Of a DNA stretch of 64,000 bases, positions 25,206 to 33,750 are shown piece after piece (the first letter of the stretch is position 1; the number at the start of each line of letters is the position of its first letter). The DNA is taken from contig NZ_PVNK01000149.1 in the NCBI RefSeq assembly GCF_002994615.1, forward strand, positions 1 through 64,000, written 5' to 3'. The DNA is from Enhygromyxa salina (GTDB lineage: Bacteria; Myxococcota_A; Polyangia; Nannocystales; Nannocystaceae). The translations under genes were made by a program, and so were the position numbers. The notes under the pieces are model-generated. The model saw only the letters and a program-made list of their open reading frames with translations. It searched no databases and had not been told where the DNA came from.

Positions 25206-26543
25206 CTAATCTGCATCAAGCTTCTCCGCTTGTTTTTGGAGGTTTCGGAGACCCCGACGTTTCAGCTTCAAATCGACGTGCGGAATCGTCACGTTCGCCT
25301 CGGAGGCAGACCCGAGCAGGGCCTCGTAAGGGTGAAGTGTCTCGGGAGTTGATGCCACCTGGAAGAGCCCCCGAGATAGACTTGCGAATGTCTCTGCCGG
25401 GATTGGCTCATTTCGCTCCTGAGCATACTCAAGAGACATCTCAACCAGCCAGTTCGCCCGCTCGAGATCAAGTTTGAGCCGCTTGAGGTAGAACTCCTCG
25501 TCCGCATGCTGCTTGGCCCAGTTCTGCGTGAAGCGCAGGAAGAACAGCAGGGTCCCGAGAAAACCTGCGGAGAGTACGACTTGAGTAATTGAACGCGCCA
25601 GCAAATCCTGGGGCCCCACATCCGAAAAAAGTATGATAACGACAAGGGTAGCAAAGAGAGAAGCCATCGTGAGTCCGGAGGCCCAAAGGACGGGCGTGCG
25701 TTTACCTTGAGTTTCATCGGTAAGTGAAAAAGACTCTTCGCGCTCGTTGATGATATCCATCATTGCATTCCGAAGGTTCCTCCGAGCTGATCGATTGTCA
25801 TTCAGATCAGCAGCTTCTTCGCGCGCCGTAACCGCAGCTTTGCGATCGGCCAGTTTGTTGCGAATCTCCGAGGTATTGGCTTCAAGCTCTGCCTTGTACT
25901 CATCAAATTCCGCTCGAAGGGCATCCTTATCTGCCGCGAGTTCCTGGGCAGCAGCCGTGCCCAGGGCGGTTTTGCGTTCTTGATATTCATTCTCAAGTTG
26001 CTCCCGGCGCCGAACAGATGTCTTTGTCAGTTCTTCGATGTGAAGTTCGAACCGGGCGAGTTGAGCGTCGCGGCGTGAGACCATGTCACTGACCACCGTG
26101 TCGGGGCTCGTCGACGCATGGCTTAGAGCAGCTGCCAGATTGGAGTAGACACTATCCAAGAGTGGGAGGTGCTGCTCCAATATCTTGTTGTTCTTGTTTG
26201 CGACATCTCGATCCTTCGTCCACTGTTTGTAATTTAGGTGGTTTGTATTGGCGTTCGCAGGTTGTTGAGGGAGTGGCTTCCTGTTCGGAAATGCCGCAAG
26301 ATCATCAAGAGCGACATTCGGGTTCCGGCTGAGTTTGATAGTGGACCCAGTCTTCTCGTACGCCAGCGTGACGGTCTCCCAGGAAAGAACTGATGTCGGT
26401 GCAGCGTCGCGGCGGATTTCCTGACTAGTGCCAAAGAAAGAGGTGCTGCGGACTGACCACTCATCCGGGGCGGAGCCAGATTGAGCGATGGCGGACCATA
26501 CCGCATCGAAAATCGTCTTATCGGGTTGTCGCGATACTTTCAT
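25206..26543 (-). CDS. coiled-coil protein with two C-proximal membrane helices, unknown function
   Basis: About 445 residues from the ATG at 26543; the frame is open to 26750, but the extra part is Pro/His-rich and unlike coding sequence. I recognise no family. Order: about 120 residues of mixed soluble sequence (TIFDAVWSAIAQSGSAPDEW), a long charged coiled coil (about 150-290, e.g. RRREQLENEYQERKTALGTA), two membrane helices near 310-365 (LWASGLTMASLFATLVVIIL; ITQVVLSAGFLGTLLFFLRF), then an amphipathic cytoplasmic tail. Base and codon use are AT-richer than the host. Membrane-anchored coiled-coil proteins often act as effectors or sensors in defence islands. It lies about 600 bp downstream of the PARIS pair on the same strand, but a direct link is only inference. 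Confidence 0.75.
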   Translation of the reverse strand: MKVSRQPDKTIFDAVWSAIAQSGSAPDEWSVRSTSFFGTSQEIRRDAAPTSVLSWETVTLAYEKTGSTIKLSRNPNVALDDLAAFPNRKPLPQQPANANTNHLNYKQWTKDRDVANKNNKILEQHLPLLDSVYSNLAAALSHASTSPDTVVSDMVSRRDAQLARFELHIEELTKTSVRRREQLENEYQERKTALGTAAAQELAADKDALRAEFDEYKAELEANTSEIRNKLADRKAAVTAREEAADLNDNRSARRNLRNAMMDIINEREESFSLTDETQGKRTPVLWASGLTMASLFATLVVIILFSDVGPQDLLARSITQVVLSAGFLGTLLFFLRFTQNWAKQHADEEFYLKRLKLDLERANWLVEMSLEYAQERNEPIPAETFASLSRGLFQVASTPETLHPYEALLGSASEANVTIPHVDLKLKRRGLRNLQKQAEKLDAD

Positions 26544-26828
26544 GGTGTTGTGGCTTCGTGTGTGGGCTCCGGCTGTCAGCGGACACGATGGCACACCGCG
26601 AGCGACACCCGCAAGTACCCCCTTGGGTGGCTGGCAGTCGGGCCCATCTGTGTTCATGAGCTTGGGTCGCCTTCCAGCATCGATGCAAGTCTCAAGCGCG
26701 TGGAGGACCTGACCGGCCGCCACGTGCTCAACCTGTTGGTACGGACTCACTGGGAGTGAGTTCCTGCAGCCACCATGACCCCGATAGTGACCGCGTTCGG
26801 CGCCTACATGGGGGGATCGTGTTCATAG

Positions 26829-26984
26829 CTACAGCGCGGCATGGCAAGCTAGCTCCTGGAGCGCGGTTTCGCACCCGGGAGCATCTGCCGGGCGGTCGAC
26901 GCGCCCGACGCCAGTGATCAGCCACGAAACGGCGATGACAAACAGTAGTGTCGCAGCGAGGTTCTTTCCCGCGGCCACCCACAC
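26829..26984 (-). CDS. possible 51-residue single-span membrane protein
   Basis: From the GTG at 26984 the frame reads VWVAAGKNLAATLLFVIAVS and continues WLITGVGRVDRPAD to a TAG at 26829, giving one clear membrane helix and a short tail with two Cys. There is no convincing ribosome site. It lies between ariB and the coiled-coil membrane gene on the same strand. Coding status is uncertain; the hydrophobic run in an otherwise gene-free 600-bp gap is the only support. Confidence 0.3.
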   Translation of the reverse strand: MWVAAGKNLAATLLFVIAVSWLITGVGRVDRPADAPGCETALQELACHAAL

Positions 26985-27149
26985 GTCTGCGGCGAAGTCC
27001 TGAGAATCTGCGGGTGCCCTTAAGTCGGGATCGGAAGTCCTTGCGCAGCGCTCGGCGCGATTTCGCGCCCCTGCGTTACGGGTGGGTGGTCCAGCCTGGT
27101 ACGGTGAGCAGTCATTTCCGACGACAGAACTGGACGGAAAGCGGCACCA

Positions 27150-28073
27150 CTATACATGCTTTTCTTCTCCAGTTGTTGTTTTGCCAGTTGTTTCATCTCG
27201 AACAGTCATGCCAAGGATGATATATCCACTCCTCGCTTCCCACTTCCGAATCGCAGAACACATTTCTGTCGCAGCGAAGTCGGCCTCATCGTATGCGAGG
27301 CGCAATAGTCGCTCTGTGTTGATTTTGCTAGCGATGGGGCTAGGGTGGCTGGCAAGGCAACTGCGCAGTCCAATGCTAAAAATGTGACTAAAGTCGTGGC
27401 CTGAGCAGAAATCCCAATCAGGCGAAAGCCGAGGCGCCTCCGAGACCTTGCCACTGACGAACTCTGCCGATAGTCCAGCAGCCCTGGTGTTCGCAACAGT
27501 CGCCCTGATGAACTTGGAAAGGTCAACAACTAGGTCGCGCCCCCCCACAAACTTGCCGTAGTCAAGCCCCTTAAATTTCAACCCCAAGGCCTCGCGCTCA
27601 TTTGCATACCGAGCCCGAGCAATTTTGCTGACTTCTTCGAAAATGGCGTCGCGCACAGAAGTGTTGCGGCGCTCCTCAAATCGAGTCCTTTTCTGCTCGG
27701 AACAATATTCCTCGACAACTCGGTCAAATGCAGGACTAACGATAATCATCATTTCAATATCATGACAGTCGGCAACTACAACATTCTCGAGGTCTCGGGC
27801 CATGGCACTACAGCCGATCCGATCGAAATCTGAATCGACTACGCCGAGAACGCCTTCTGTCTTGCTCTCGTTGAGTATGTGAATCGCCCCTACCACGTTG
27901 GCTTTACCATGCGCGCACACCGTCATGCACTCTTCGTTGTCGACCAGGTGCTTCAGGAACCTCTGATCTGTTGGGCCCTCGACGACAAGTATCGCTCCGC
28001 CAAACCCTGCACGCGTCAACTTGACGTCCGCCGCAACATGGGCACCGTCGATGCAGTCAATTATATTTGACAT
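27150..28073 (-). CDS. ariB: PARIS-type effector AriB (DUF4435, TOPRIM-like nuclease)
   Basis: 307 residues from the ATG at 28073, preceded by AGGGTGA; an ATG at 28094 would overlap the ATPase gene. The TOPRIM/DUF4435 core is clear: LVVEGPTDQRFLKHL with acidic Glu near residue 32, GVVDSDFDRI with Asp-x-Asp at 80-82, and ADCHDIEMMI with His-Asp-x-Glu near 104-107. In PARIS (phage anti-restriction induced system), AriB is held inactive by the AriA ATPase and, when freed by a trigger such as an anti-restriction protein, acts as a toxic nuclease that cleaves host tRNA. Gene order ATPase-then-DUF4435 and the 4-bp gap match that system. A related OLD-like two-gene nuclease is the main alternative. 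Confidence 0.83.
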   Translation of the reverse strand: MSNIIDCIDGAHVAADVKLTRAGFGGAILVVEGPTDQRFLKHLVDNEECMTVCAHGKANVVGAIHILNESKTEGVLGVVDSDFDRIGCSAMARDLENVVVADCHDIEMMIIVSPAFDRVVEEYCSEQKRTRFEERRNTSVRDAIFEEVSKIARARYANEREALGLKFKGLDYGKFVGGRDLVVDLSKFIRATVANTRAAGLSAEFVSGKVSEAPRLSPDWDFCSGHDFSHIFSIGLRSCLASHPSPIASKINTERLLRLAYDEADFAATEMCSAIRKWEARSGYIILGMTVRDETTGKTTTGEEKHV

Positions 28074-28077
28074 GCTA

Positions 28078-29550
28078 TCACCCTGAAAGTCCAACCATGA
28101 GATCGTCCCGATCTCCGATAATGGCTGGAGAGTGCGTTGCGATTACAAAGTCGAGATCAGCAACTTGGGCGATCCTTTGCATGTCGCGCAGAAACTTGCG
28201 CTGCCACACGACATGCAACGAAAGTTCGGGCTCATCGATCAGAATTAGCTGTTTCCCCCGACTGCTGAACAGAAGCTCATATGTGAGCACAACTTCATGC
28301 TGCTCGCCAGACGAGAGGAGTTCGAGAGCGACACGATGGCCCCCTTCGCTTACGAATCGGAAACCGTCATCCCGACTCAGTTCCATTGATTTGTGCAGGA
28401 AGCGCTTGGCATCGATAATCATCTTGAAGAGTTCAGCGCGTTCTAGCAATGGCTGGTGCACGTGAAACTTCTTCTCAACGTCTTCCAGATAGAACCATAA
28501 GACCTTACGCTCTGCCTGGTCAAGGGTGGTTTCGGGCAGTGGGACCTGTTCCTCGGCATCGAGTAATCCAACAGTCATCAGTCGACCTCGCGTGAGTTCC
28601 ACTTGCTTGTAGCGCGCGCGGATGGACTCCTCTGTGGCATGCGCGGGAAGTGTCCCCTCCAGAATCCTCTTGGGAAATGTGCGATCGAGAGATGCGCCTA
28701 CCGTCCCTGAGTCGCGGATGCTGTCCTTGATTCGACGACTAAGATCCTGTGCCAAACGCTCCACAGCATGGTCAGATTCTTCCCTGCCGTACTCGCTAGG
28801 GGGTCGTCGTTTCCTCAGTCGCTGGGTTTCAATGAACTGTGTCGAAACGCTCCTGAGCAGATTTGTGAGCCATTCGTCGACAGGTCGGCGGAGGCCAAAA
28901 ATCTCCGCGGGCAAGTACTCCGGGTACTTCTCGCACACTTCGCTAAACGATAGGTGCTCGGTTGTGCGATCGTCCATCCATTCTCGCGGACCGACTCGGT
29001 GAAGGCTAGGGACAAAGCGCTCGACCATTGCAAAGCGATCGGTCATTTTTGCTGAGCGACCCCCGCGACGCGGGGGAGGTATTAGCGCGGACCGTTTGCG
29101 GCGCTTTGCGTCCGTGTAAACATATTGAATCTGAGGGATGTGCGTATCTGTGCTGTGTTGTCGGGTGATCGTCAACCGGCCCGAAGGCAAGAACTCTACA
29201 TCGACTTTATCAAAAGCGACTTGTCGCCATATGAGTGACGTTGGCTTAAACACGGCCTGGATCAGACGAAGCACGGTGGTTTTTCCAACCCCATTTGGCC
29301 CATGTAAAATAGTTATTCGATCGTTGGTCTTGAACTCAATGGGGTGACTGAATGACCCAAACAACCCCTTGACTGAAAAACTCTTCAGTCGCAGTGGGTC
29401 AGGGGACTTCGTCGCGGCGGACTTCTTCGTCGCGGCGGACTTCTTCGTCGCGGCGGACTTCTTCGTCGCGGCGGACTTCTTCGTCGCGGCGGACTTCTTC
29501 GTCGCGGCGGACTTCTTCTTCTTCTTCGCGGCGGACTTCTTCTTCGCCAT
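28078..29550 (-). CDS. ariA: PARIS-type ABC ATPase AriA with a lysine-rich N-terminal tail
   Basis: 490 residues. Residues 1-49 are a repetitive tail made of the hexapeptide KKSAAT. The rest is an SMC/ABC-like ATPase (AAA_15/AAA_21): Walker A GPNGVGKTT at 84-92, signature LSSGEQHEVVLTYELLF near 412, Walker B LILIDEPELSLH near 437, and ATHSPAII near 471. Known AriA proteins have this core, form multimers and cage AriB. No in-frame ATG or GTG exists between the tail and Walker A, so translation must begin upstream of or within the tail, and the tail is part of the protein. There is no clear ribosome site at the ATG. The host-atypical composition, mobile setting and tail mark it as an acquired defence gene that has gained a nucleic-acid-binding extension. 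Confidence 0.85.
   Translation of the reverse strand: MAKKKSAAKKKKKSAATKKSAATKKSAATKKSAATKKSAATKKSAATKSPDPLRLKSFSVKGLFGSFSHPIEFKTNDRITILHGPNGVGKTTVLRLIQAVFKPTSLIWRQVAFDKVDVEFLPSGRLTITRQHSTDTHIPQIQYVYTDAKRRKRSALIPPPRRGGRSAKMTDRFAMVERFVPSLHRVGPREWMDDRTTEHLSFSEVCEKYPEYLPAEIFGLRRPVDEWLTNLLRSVSTQFIETQRLRKRRPPSEYGREESDHAVERLAQDLSRRIKDSIRDSGTVGASLDRTFPKRILEGTLPAHATEESIRARYKQVELTRGRLMTVGLLDAEEQVPLPETTLDQAERKVLWFYLEDVEKKFHVHQPLLERAELFKMIIDAKRFLHKSMELSRDDGFRFVSEGGHRVALELLSSGEQHEVVLTYELLFSSRGKQLILIDEPELSLHVVWQRKFLRDMQRIAQVADLDFVIATHSPAIIGDRDDLMVGLSG
29405..29536. repeat. 18-bp tandem repeats encoding the AriA lysine tail
   Basis: Five identical units gacttcttcgtcgcggcg at 29420-29509 are flanked by a shortened unit on the left and expanded tct-rich units on the right. 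On the minus strand they encode KKSAAT repeats. Exact units imply recent slippage expansion, so length may vary between strains. Confidence 0.9.
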
Positions 29551-30124
29551 GTCTAGGCGACGCTACATCGGCAGGACGAGACTGGTCTACTAGAATTTGG
29601 CAGGGGCGATTTCGACCCTCGCATGAGTCCCCAAGTGAGAGAACGACCTGGACATTTGCCGAGTGGCGTCCCAACGGCCTCTCACTCGGACTCGGCGACT
29701 CGACGAATTCTTGGTCCTCACCACCCCTGTGGCAGAGTGAGGCACGTGTTCAACTGGCGATGCAAACCGGCCATGGGCTGCGCGAACAACGGGAGGCCTA
29801 TTGGTGGCCATTGTCCTTTTGTTGATCTTCGCAGGCGCGCTGTTCGACTAGGCGAGGTTCTGTTCGAGGATGGCAAGCGATGCCGAAGAGCTAGCTAGAG
29901 TCTTCGGTTGACGAAGTGGGGGCGAAGCCGACGAGCTTGGAGTCGCACCACGCACCTCGGGTTCGCGTCCATCGCTCGGTCCCTGGCGTCCACTTCGAGT
30001 GGATTCATTCGACTGATGAGTCGCCGATCGAGTGTAGCGAGTGGATCTCGGCCACGGTGGAGGAACTCTGGGACGAAGCCTCGATGACGACGCCGACGAG
30101 CACTCGCAGTACGATGGCGACGCC
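29551..30124. other. region upstream of ariA without a recognised gene
   Basis: About 570 bp between the ariA start and the hsdR relic. Short frames on both strands lack coding character. It should include the ariA promoter, and part may be further decayed sequence of the restriction gene. Confidence 0.4.
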
Positions 30125-30560
30125 AAGCGACCGTTTAGGGCACGAGCTCGACCCCGAGGGTGAGACCTGGGACCGCGGAGCATCGAATAGAGCCGCTGGA
30201 CGTGGTGATCACGACCGAGGCCGACGAGCGGATCTTGTCGCCCTGGAGGCGGTGGACCCTTGAAGCGGCGGTTGTCGTCGTAGGTGGTGTAGTTGTCGAA
30301 TTCGGTGTCGGCTTGCTCGGCGAGGTTGGTGCGGTCGACGAGGAACAGCACCAGGGTCTCGATGCCGGTGCTGACGTCATGAAGGGCAGCGGGCGGACCG
30401 GGGCGTTGAGCGCCTTGGGCAGGCCCTCGGAGTACATCTTGGCCTGTAGGACCACGACGCCCGAGAGGGTCCTCGAGGGCTTGCCGTCGACGAAAAGCAG
30501 GTCTCCCACGGGGTCGCCGTCCGCGAGGTCAAGATGAAGCGCGGCCATGCTGGGCCATCG
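30125..30560 (-). pseudogene. relic of a type I restriction enzyme R subunit (hsdR)
   Basis: Three frames read in turn give HsdR-like blocks: LLFVDGKPSRTLSGVVVLQ and YSEGLPKALNAPVRPLPF (N-terminal nuclease region), then IETLVLFLVDRTNLAEQADT and EFDNYTTYDDNRRFK (helicase motif Ia region). After a frame change comes VHRLQGDKIRSSASVVITT, and after a further 1-bp slip QRLYSMLRG. The segment that should carry Walker A is deleted between the first two blocks, and no start or C-terminal half remains. No hsdM or hsdS was found. It is a decayed remnant of a type I restriction system. Confidence 0.75.
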
Positions 30561-30655
30561 GTTGCGGAGCCGTATTGTCCCGCGTCGCGTGTGACCAGTG
30601 CAAGCGGCAGCGAGCCGCTGCGGACTCCCGGCCTCGATGAAGTCAGCCACAACGC

Positions 30656-30991
30656 TCAGCGCGTGCTGACGTGCGCCGACAGAGCCCGGAGCATGACGCA
30701 TGCGATCTCCTGCTCGCGCGCGGGGAGTCCCCCGACGAGAGCGAAGACCTCGTCGCTCGCACACGTGGCCAGCAGGGCAGACCCAGTCTTGCCCAGCGCC
30801 CGCGCGACCTTGAAGACCGTGTCGAGCGTCGGCGCACCCACCGCTTGCTCCAGCCGCCCGACCGTCTCCTTGGAGACCCCTGCGCGTTCTGCGAGCTGCC
30901 CCTGGGTGAGGCCGAGGCTGCACCGCTGCCGTCGGATCCGCTCACCCAGCTCGTCGTGGGTCAGCATGCCGACAGGGTCTGATTCGGTCAT
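30656..30991 (-). CDS. XRE-family regulator, type A copy 1
   Basis: 111 residues from the ATG at 30991; an ATG at 30967 would shorten it by 8. The HTH is LGERIRRQRCSLGLTQGQLA and ERAGVSKETVGRLEQAVG, followed by a helical C-terminal part with LPAREQEIACVMLRALSAHV. It is a close paralogue of the protein at 31300-31626, sharing the last block EQEIACVMLRALSAHV. Divergent from the XRE gene at 31072 with an 80-bp gap, where a shared operator is likely. No partner toxin or phage lysogeny gene is adjacent. Confidence 0.85.
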   Translation of the reverse strand: MTESDPVGMLTHDELGERIRRQRCSLGLTQGQLAERAGVSKETVGRLEQAVGAPTLDTVFKVARALGKTGSALLATCASDEVFALVGGLPAREQEIACVMLRALSAHVSTR

Positions 30992-31071
30992 CAGCCCAGG
31001 GCACGCAGCACGGGCGGTCGATATTCCCGCGGCCGCTGACGGCTGCTCGGTCACGGGTGTACCGTACCCGG

Positions 31072-31299
31072 GTGACCGAGCGTCGCGGCTACGAGGTTCT
31101 CGCCTCGAACCTACACCGCCTCGTCTTCGAGCGTGGCACCACGCTCGACGAGGTCGCACGGGCGGCTGGCATCACGCGCGAGCAACTCGACGCGATCTGC
31201 ACGGGCGAGATCGACCCTGACCTCGATGTCGTCTACCGGATCGCGCAAGCCGTCGGCGTCACCGGGTCCGAGCTGATCGCCGAACCCAACTACAACTGA
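31072..31299 (+). CDS. small XRE-like regulator, type B copy 1
   Basis: 75 residues from the GTG at 31072 (a GTG at 31057 is in frame). A compact HTH: GYEVLASNLHRLVFERGTTL, then DEVARAAGITREQLDAICTG and EIDPDLDVVYRIAQAVGV. It is a paralogue of the protein at 34068-34307, sharing the opening GY, the EYDPDLD/EIDPDLD turn and the L(I/L)xEP ending. Its stop codon is directly followed by the stop of the opposing gene (TGA|CTA at 31297-31302). Confidence 0.8.
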   Translation: MTERRGYEVLASNLHRLVFERGTTLDEVARAAGITREQLDAICTGEIDPDLDVVYRIAQAVGVTGSELIAEPNYN

Positions 31300-31626
31300 C
31301 TACGGCGGCGATACGTGCGCGGACAAGGCGCGGAGCATGACGCAAGCGATCTCCTGCTCATGTTCAGGCAGCCCGCGAACGAGCTCGCTGACTTCGTCGC
31401 ACGCGTGCTCGGCGATCAACGCCGAGCCCGTCGTGCCCAGCCCCTTCGCAATCTTGTAGAGCGTGTCGAGCGTCGGCGAACCCATCGCCTGCTCCATTCG
31501 TCCGATCGTCTCTTTCGAGAGACCAGCGCGCTCGGCGAAGAGCTCTTGCGTCAGACCGAGGCGACGACGCTGGGCGCGGATCCGCTTACCCAGCTCCTCG
31601 GGGCTCAGTTCTCCGGGGCTCAGCAT
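31300..31626 (-). CDS. XRE-family regulator, type A copy 2
   Basis: 108 residues from the ATG at 31626 (MLSPGELSPEELGKRI). The HTH is RLGLTQELFAERAGLSKETI then GRMEQAMGSPTLDTLYKIAK. The C-terminal helices contain LPEHEQEIACVMLRALSAHV, nearly the same as copy 1. It converges with the type B gene, with no base between the stops. The A/B arrangement is repeated at 33.75-34.3 kb. Confidence 0.85.
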   Translation of the reverse strand: MLSPGELSPEELGKRIRAQRRRLGLTQELFAERAGLSKETIGRMEQAMGSPTLDTLYKIAKGLGTTGSALIAEHACDEVSELVRGLPEHEQEIACVMLRALSAHVSPP

Positions 31627-31935
31627 GGCGACCACCCATGGATACGCAGTCGTTGATCGCTTGAGTGGGTCATCGCATCCGAACCTCGACCGCGACCGTA
31701 GCAGTAGCCCAGGTACCGAGCAAGACACTCGTCATGGATTGCGGCGGCGTCCGTAATCCGTGACTTGTTCTCGGTCGCCGGGGGTCGACCTGCTCGCAAC
31801 AAACTACGTCTGATCCGGCATCGTTGACCTGTTCGCCATTGCGGTAGTTCGCGATATTGACGGCATGTCAGATGTCGTCGCGGATCTCTTCGCACCCTTC
31901 TCCATCCATTTGGATGCGCTCGAGGAGTTGCCCTC

Positions 31936-32301
31936 GTGAGCGAGGAGCCCGGTGGAAGGCGTCGGACCGGAGGCGATCGGCGCTTCGGTCGGCATGTGCG
32001 CTCGTGCCGACGGGCCCGCGGCCTGACGCAGGAGGTCCTCGCGGGTCTGTGCGACCTGTCGGCCGACACGATCCGACGGCTGGAGCAGGGCAGCTTCTCG
32101 CCGTCGCTCGACACGCTGCGGAAGCTCTGCCACGGGCTACAGCTTCGGCTCTCCACGTTGTTCGAGAGCTTCGAGCTTGGCGACCGACCCGGCTCGCGGG
32201 AGCTGGCCGATGCCGTGGCGCGCATGACCCCGGAAGAACAACAGGCGCTACTTCAATTTGTCGCCGTGCTTCACCGCCGAGTCGACGAGGATCAGGACTG
32301 A
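31936..32301 (+). CDS. XRE-family regulator, type C copy 1
   Basis: 121 residues. HTH with RARGLTQEVLAGLCDLSADT then IRRLEQGSFSPSLDTLRKLC, and a C-terminal helical segment MTPEEQQALLQFVAVLHRRV. It resembles the protein at 34425-34772 (shared DTIRRLE, FSPSL and LSTLFE). It is 15 bp upstream of the three-repeat HTH gene on the same strand, so the two are probably one operon. The start is an ATG at 31936. Confidence 0.82.
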   Translation: MSEEPGGRRRTGGDRRFGRHVRSCRRARGLTQEVLAGLCDLSADTIRRLEQGSFSPSLDTLRKLCHGLQLRLSTLFESFELGDRPGSRELADAVARMTPEEQQALLQFVAVLHRRVDEDQD

Positions 32302-32316
32302 CCTTGAACACTGGTA

Positions 32317-33279
32317 ATGACGACCGACGCAGCGGGACCACTTGTCGCGCAAGTTCGGAGACATTTGCCGATGGCTAGGCCCAGGCACGGGCTGACGCCC
32401 CAGGAGACCTATCTCGACCTCGCCGAAGCCGTCGAGCGTGGTGCCGTCGCGGGTAACGGGAAGCTCGAGCCCGATGGCCTGCGCGCCTGCTACACGATCG
32501 GGATCGGAACCTGGGAGGCGATGCTCTCCGACTTGCTCGATCTGCTCGCCACCGATGCGGGCTCAGCTCGAGAGGCGCTGATCGATCTGGGCGTCCCGAC
32601 GGAATTGCTCAGCGCGTGGGGCCAGAGCCCGATGATCGGGACCAAAGCGAGTGTGGAGTGGTTGGCAGCTAGGCGGGCCGACCCCATGGGACGGATCGCG
32701 CTCGGGCCCAGCGCGCGGGCGTTCCGAGGCGATGACTACCTCGATCTCGCCGAGGTTGGGACGCGCCCGGCGATCGCGGGCGACGGTGCTCTCGACCCGG
32801 CCCGGCTACGCCAGCGCTACACAATCGAGCGCGGTCCATGGCTGCGCATGGTCGCCGATCTGCTCGGCCAGTTGGTCGGCGATGCTGGTTCGGTCGAGCA
32901 CGCGGCAACAGTGCTCGCAGTGAGGCGGCCTAGCTTGGGGAAGTGGGTCCGGTGGTTTGTGTCGCGGGGGTCAGTCGACGCGGCGCGCTCACGCTGGCCG
33001 GTCGCGCCGGGCGATGACACGCCCACGAGCGCGGCCTACCTCGACCTCGCTGAAGCCGTCGAGCGTGGTCGGCTCGCCTTCGACAACCCGCCCGAGCTCT
33101 CGGCAGTTAGCGACAGCTACACGGTCCGGCTTGATAACTGGGAACGCATGACCGCCGACTTGCTCCGACAGATCGTCGCAGACTCTGGGTCGATCCGGAA
33201 GGCGTCGAAGGTGGTCAAAGTACCGCGGACGACGCTCGCCACTTGGGTCCGTGAGGGCAGGCGAAGGTGGCCGCGATGA
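32317..33279 (+). CDS. protein made of three tandem Fis-like HTH repeats
   Basis: 320 residues built from three related units starting near residues 31, 140 and 239. Each begins with YLDLAE (TYLDLAEAVERG, DYLDLAEVGTRP, AYLDLAEAVERG), continues with a Y-T-I/V-x6-W segment, and ends with a helical pair like the Fis/NtrC DNA-binding end: DAGSAREALIDLGVPTELLS, DAGSVEHAATVLAVRRPSLG and DSGSIRKASKVVKVPRTTLA. The third keeps the best recognition-helix pattern. Single HTHs of this kind normally close sigma-54 activators; here they stand alone in triplicate without an ATPase. I know no named family. DNA binding at multi-site operators is the likely role (inference). An ATG at 32371 could also be the start. 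Confidence 0.75.
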   Translation: MTTDAAGPLVAQVRRHLPMARPRHGLTPQETYLDLAEAVERGAVAGNGKLEPDGLRACYTIGIGTWEAMLSDLLDLLATDAGSAREALIDLGVPTELLSAWGQSPMIGTKASVEWLAARRADPMGRIALGPSARAFRGDDYLDLAEVGTRPAIAGDGALDPARLRQRYTIERGPWLRMVADLLGQLVGDAGSVEHAATVLAVRRPSLGKWVRWFVSRGSVDAARSRWPVAPGDDTPTSAAYLDLAEAVERGRLAFDNPPELSAVSDSYTVRLDNWERMTADLLRQIVADSGSIRKASKVVKVPRTTLATWVREGRRRWPR

Positions 33280-33750
33280 TGGCAGATGATGTCGGGCCTT
33301 CTGTGCTGCGCGCGGTGGCCTGGCGACCATGTGCGCACATCCTCGTGCGTACGCTCGAGGGCTCGTGAGTCAAGCCTGTCGGTCGCATGATGCCCCGGCA
33401 GCCTGCTGAGCTTTTGATCCCTCACCCAAGAAAGGAGGTCTGAGTCGCACAACATGAGGTCCGCGGGGAGCACCGACGCCCGCCGACGGCGGCCCGCGTC
33501 TGCACACCCCGACTTGCACGTGGGGTAGTCGTCGGCTACCGTCCAAAACAGCCCTGTAGGAGGGGCTAGGCATCAAATCAACTTCGTCCGCGGCAGCCCG
33601 CCTAGGCTGCCGCGCGACCTGCCGGGCGAAAGTCGGGGCTCGGTGAGTAGCGGGGTGGACTCCTACCCGCTCCGCACCCGCGTGTACGCTCATGTCCGAC
33701 CAACGCCCCCGCTCCGCCCCCCGCACGGCTTCAAATTCGAGGCCCGACTC
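33280..33750. other. gene-free stretch inside the regulator cluster
   Basis: About 470 bp without a frame of convincing coding character on either strand. It separates the three-repeat gene from the second A/B regulator pair and may hold promoters or operators. Nothing specific was recognised. Confidence 0.4.

Noticed and set aside
29405-29536. CRISPR array reading of the 18-bp repeats
   Set aside because: The units are contiguous without spacers and lie in frame inside ariA; no cas gene is nearby.
29369-29593. Plus-strand frame with FFVAADFF repeats (also the Phe-rich frame at 39156-39884)
   Set aside because: These are the complementary reading of the lysine-rich tail repeats, not membrane proteins.
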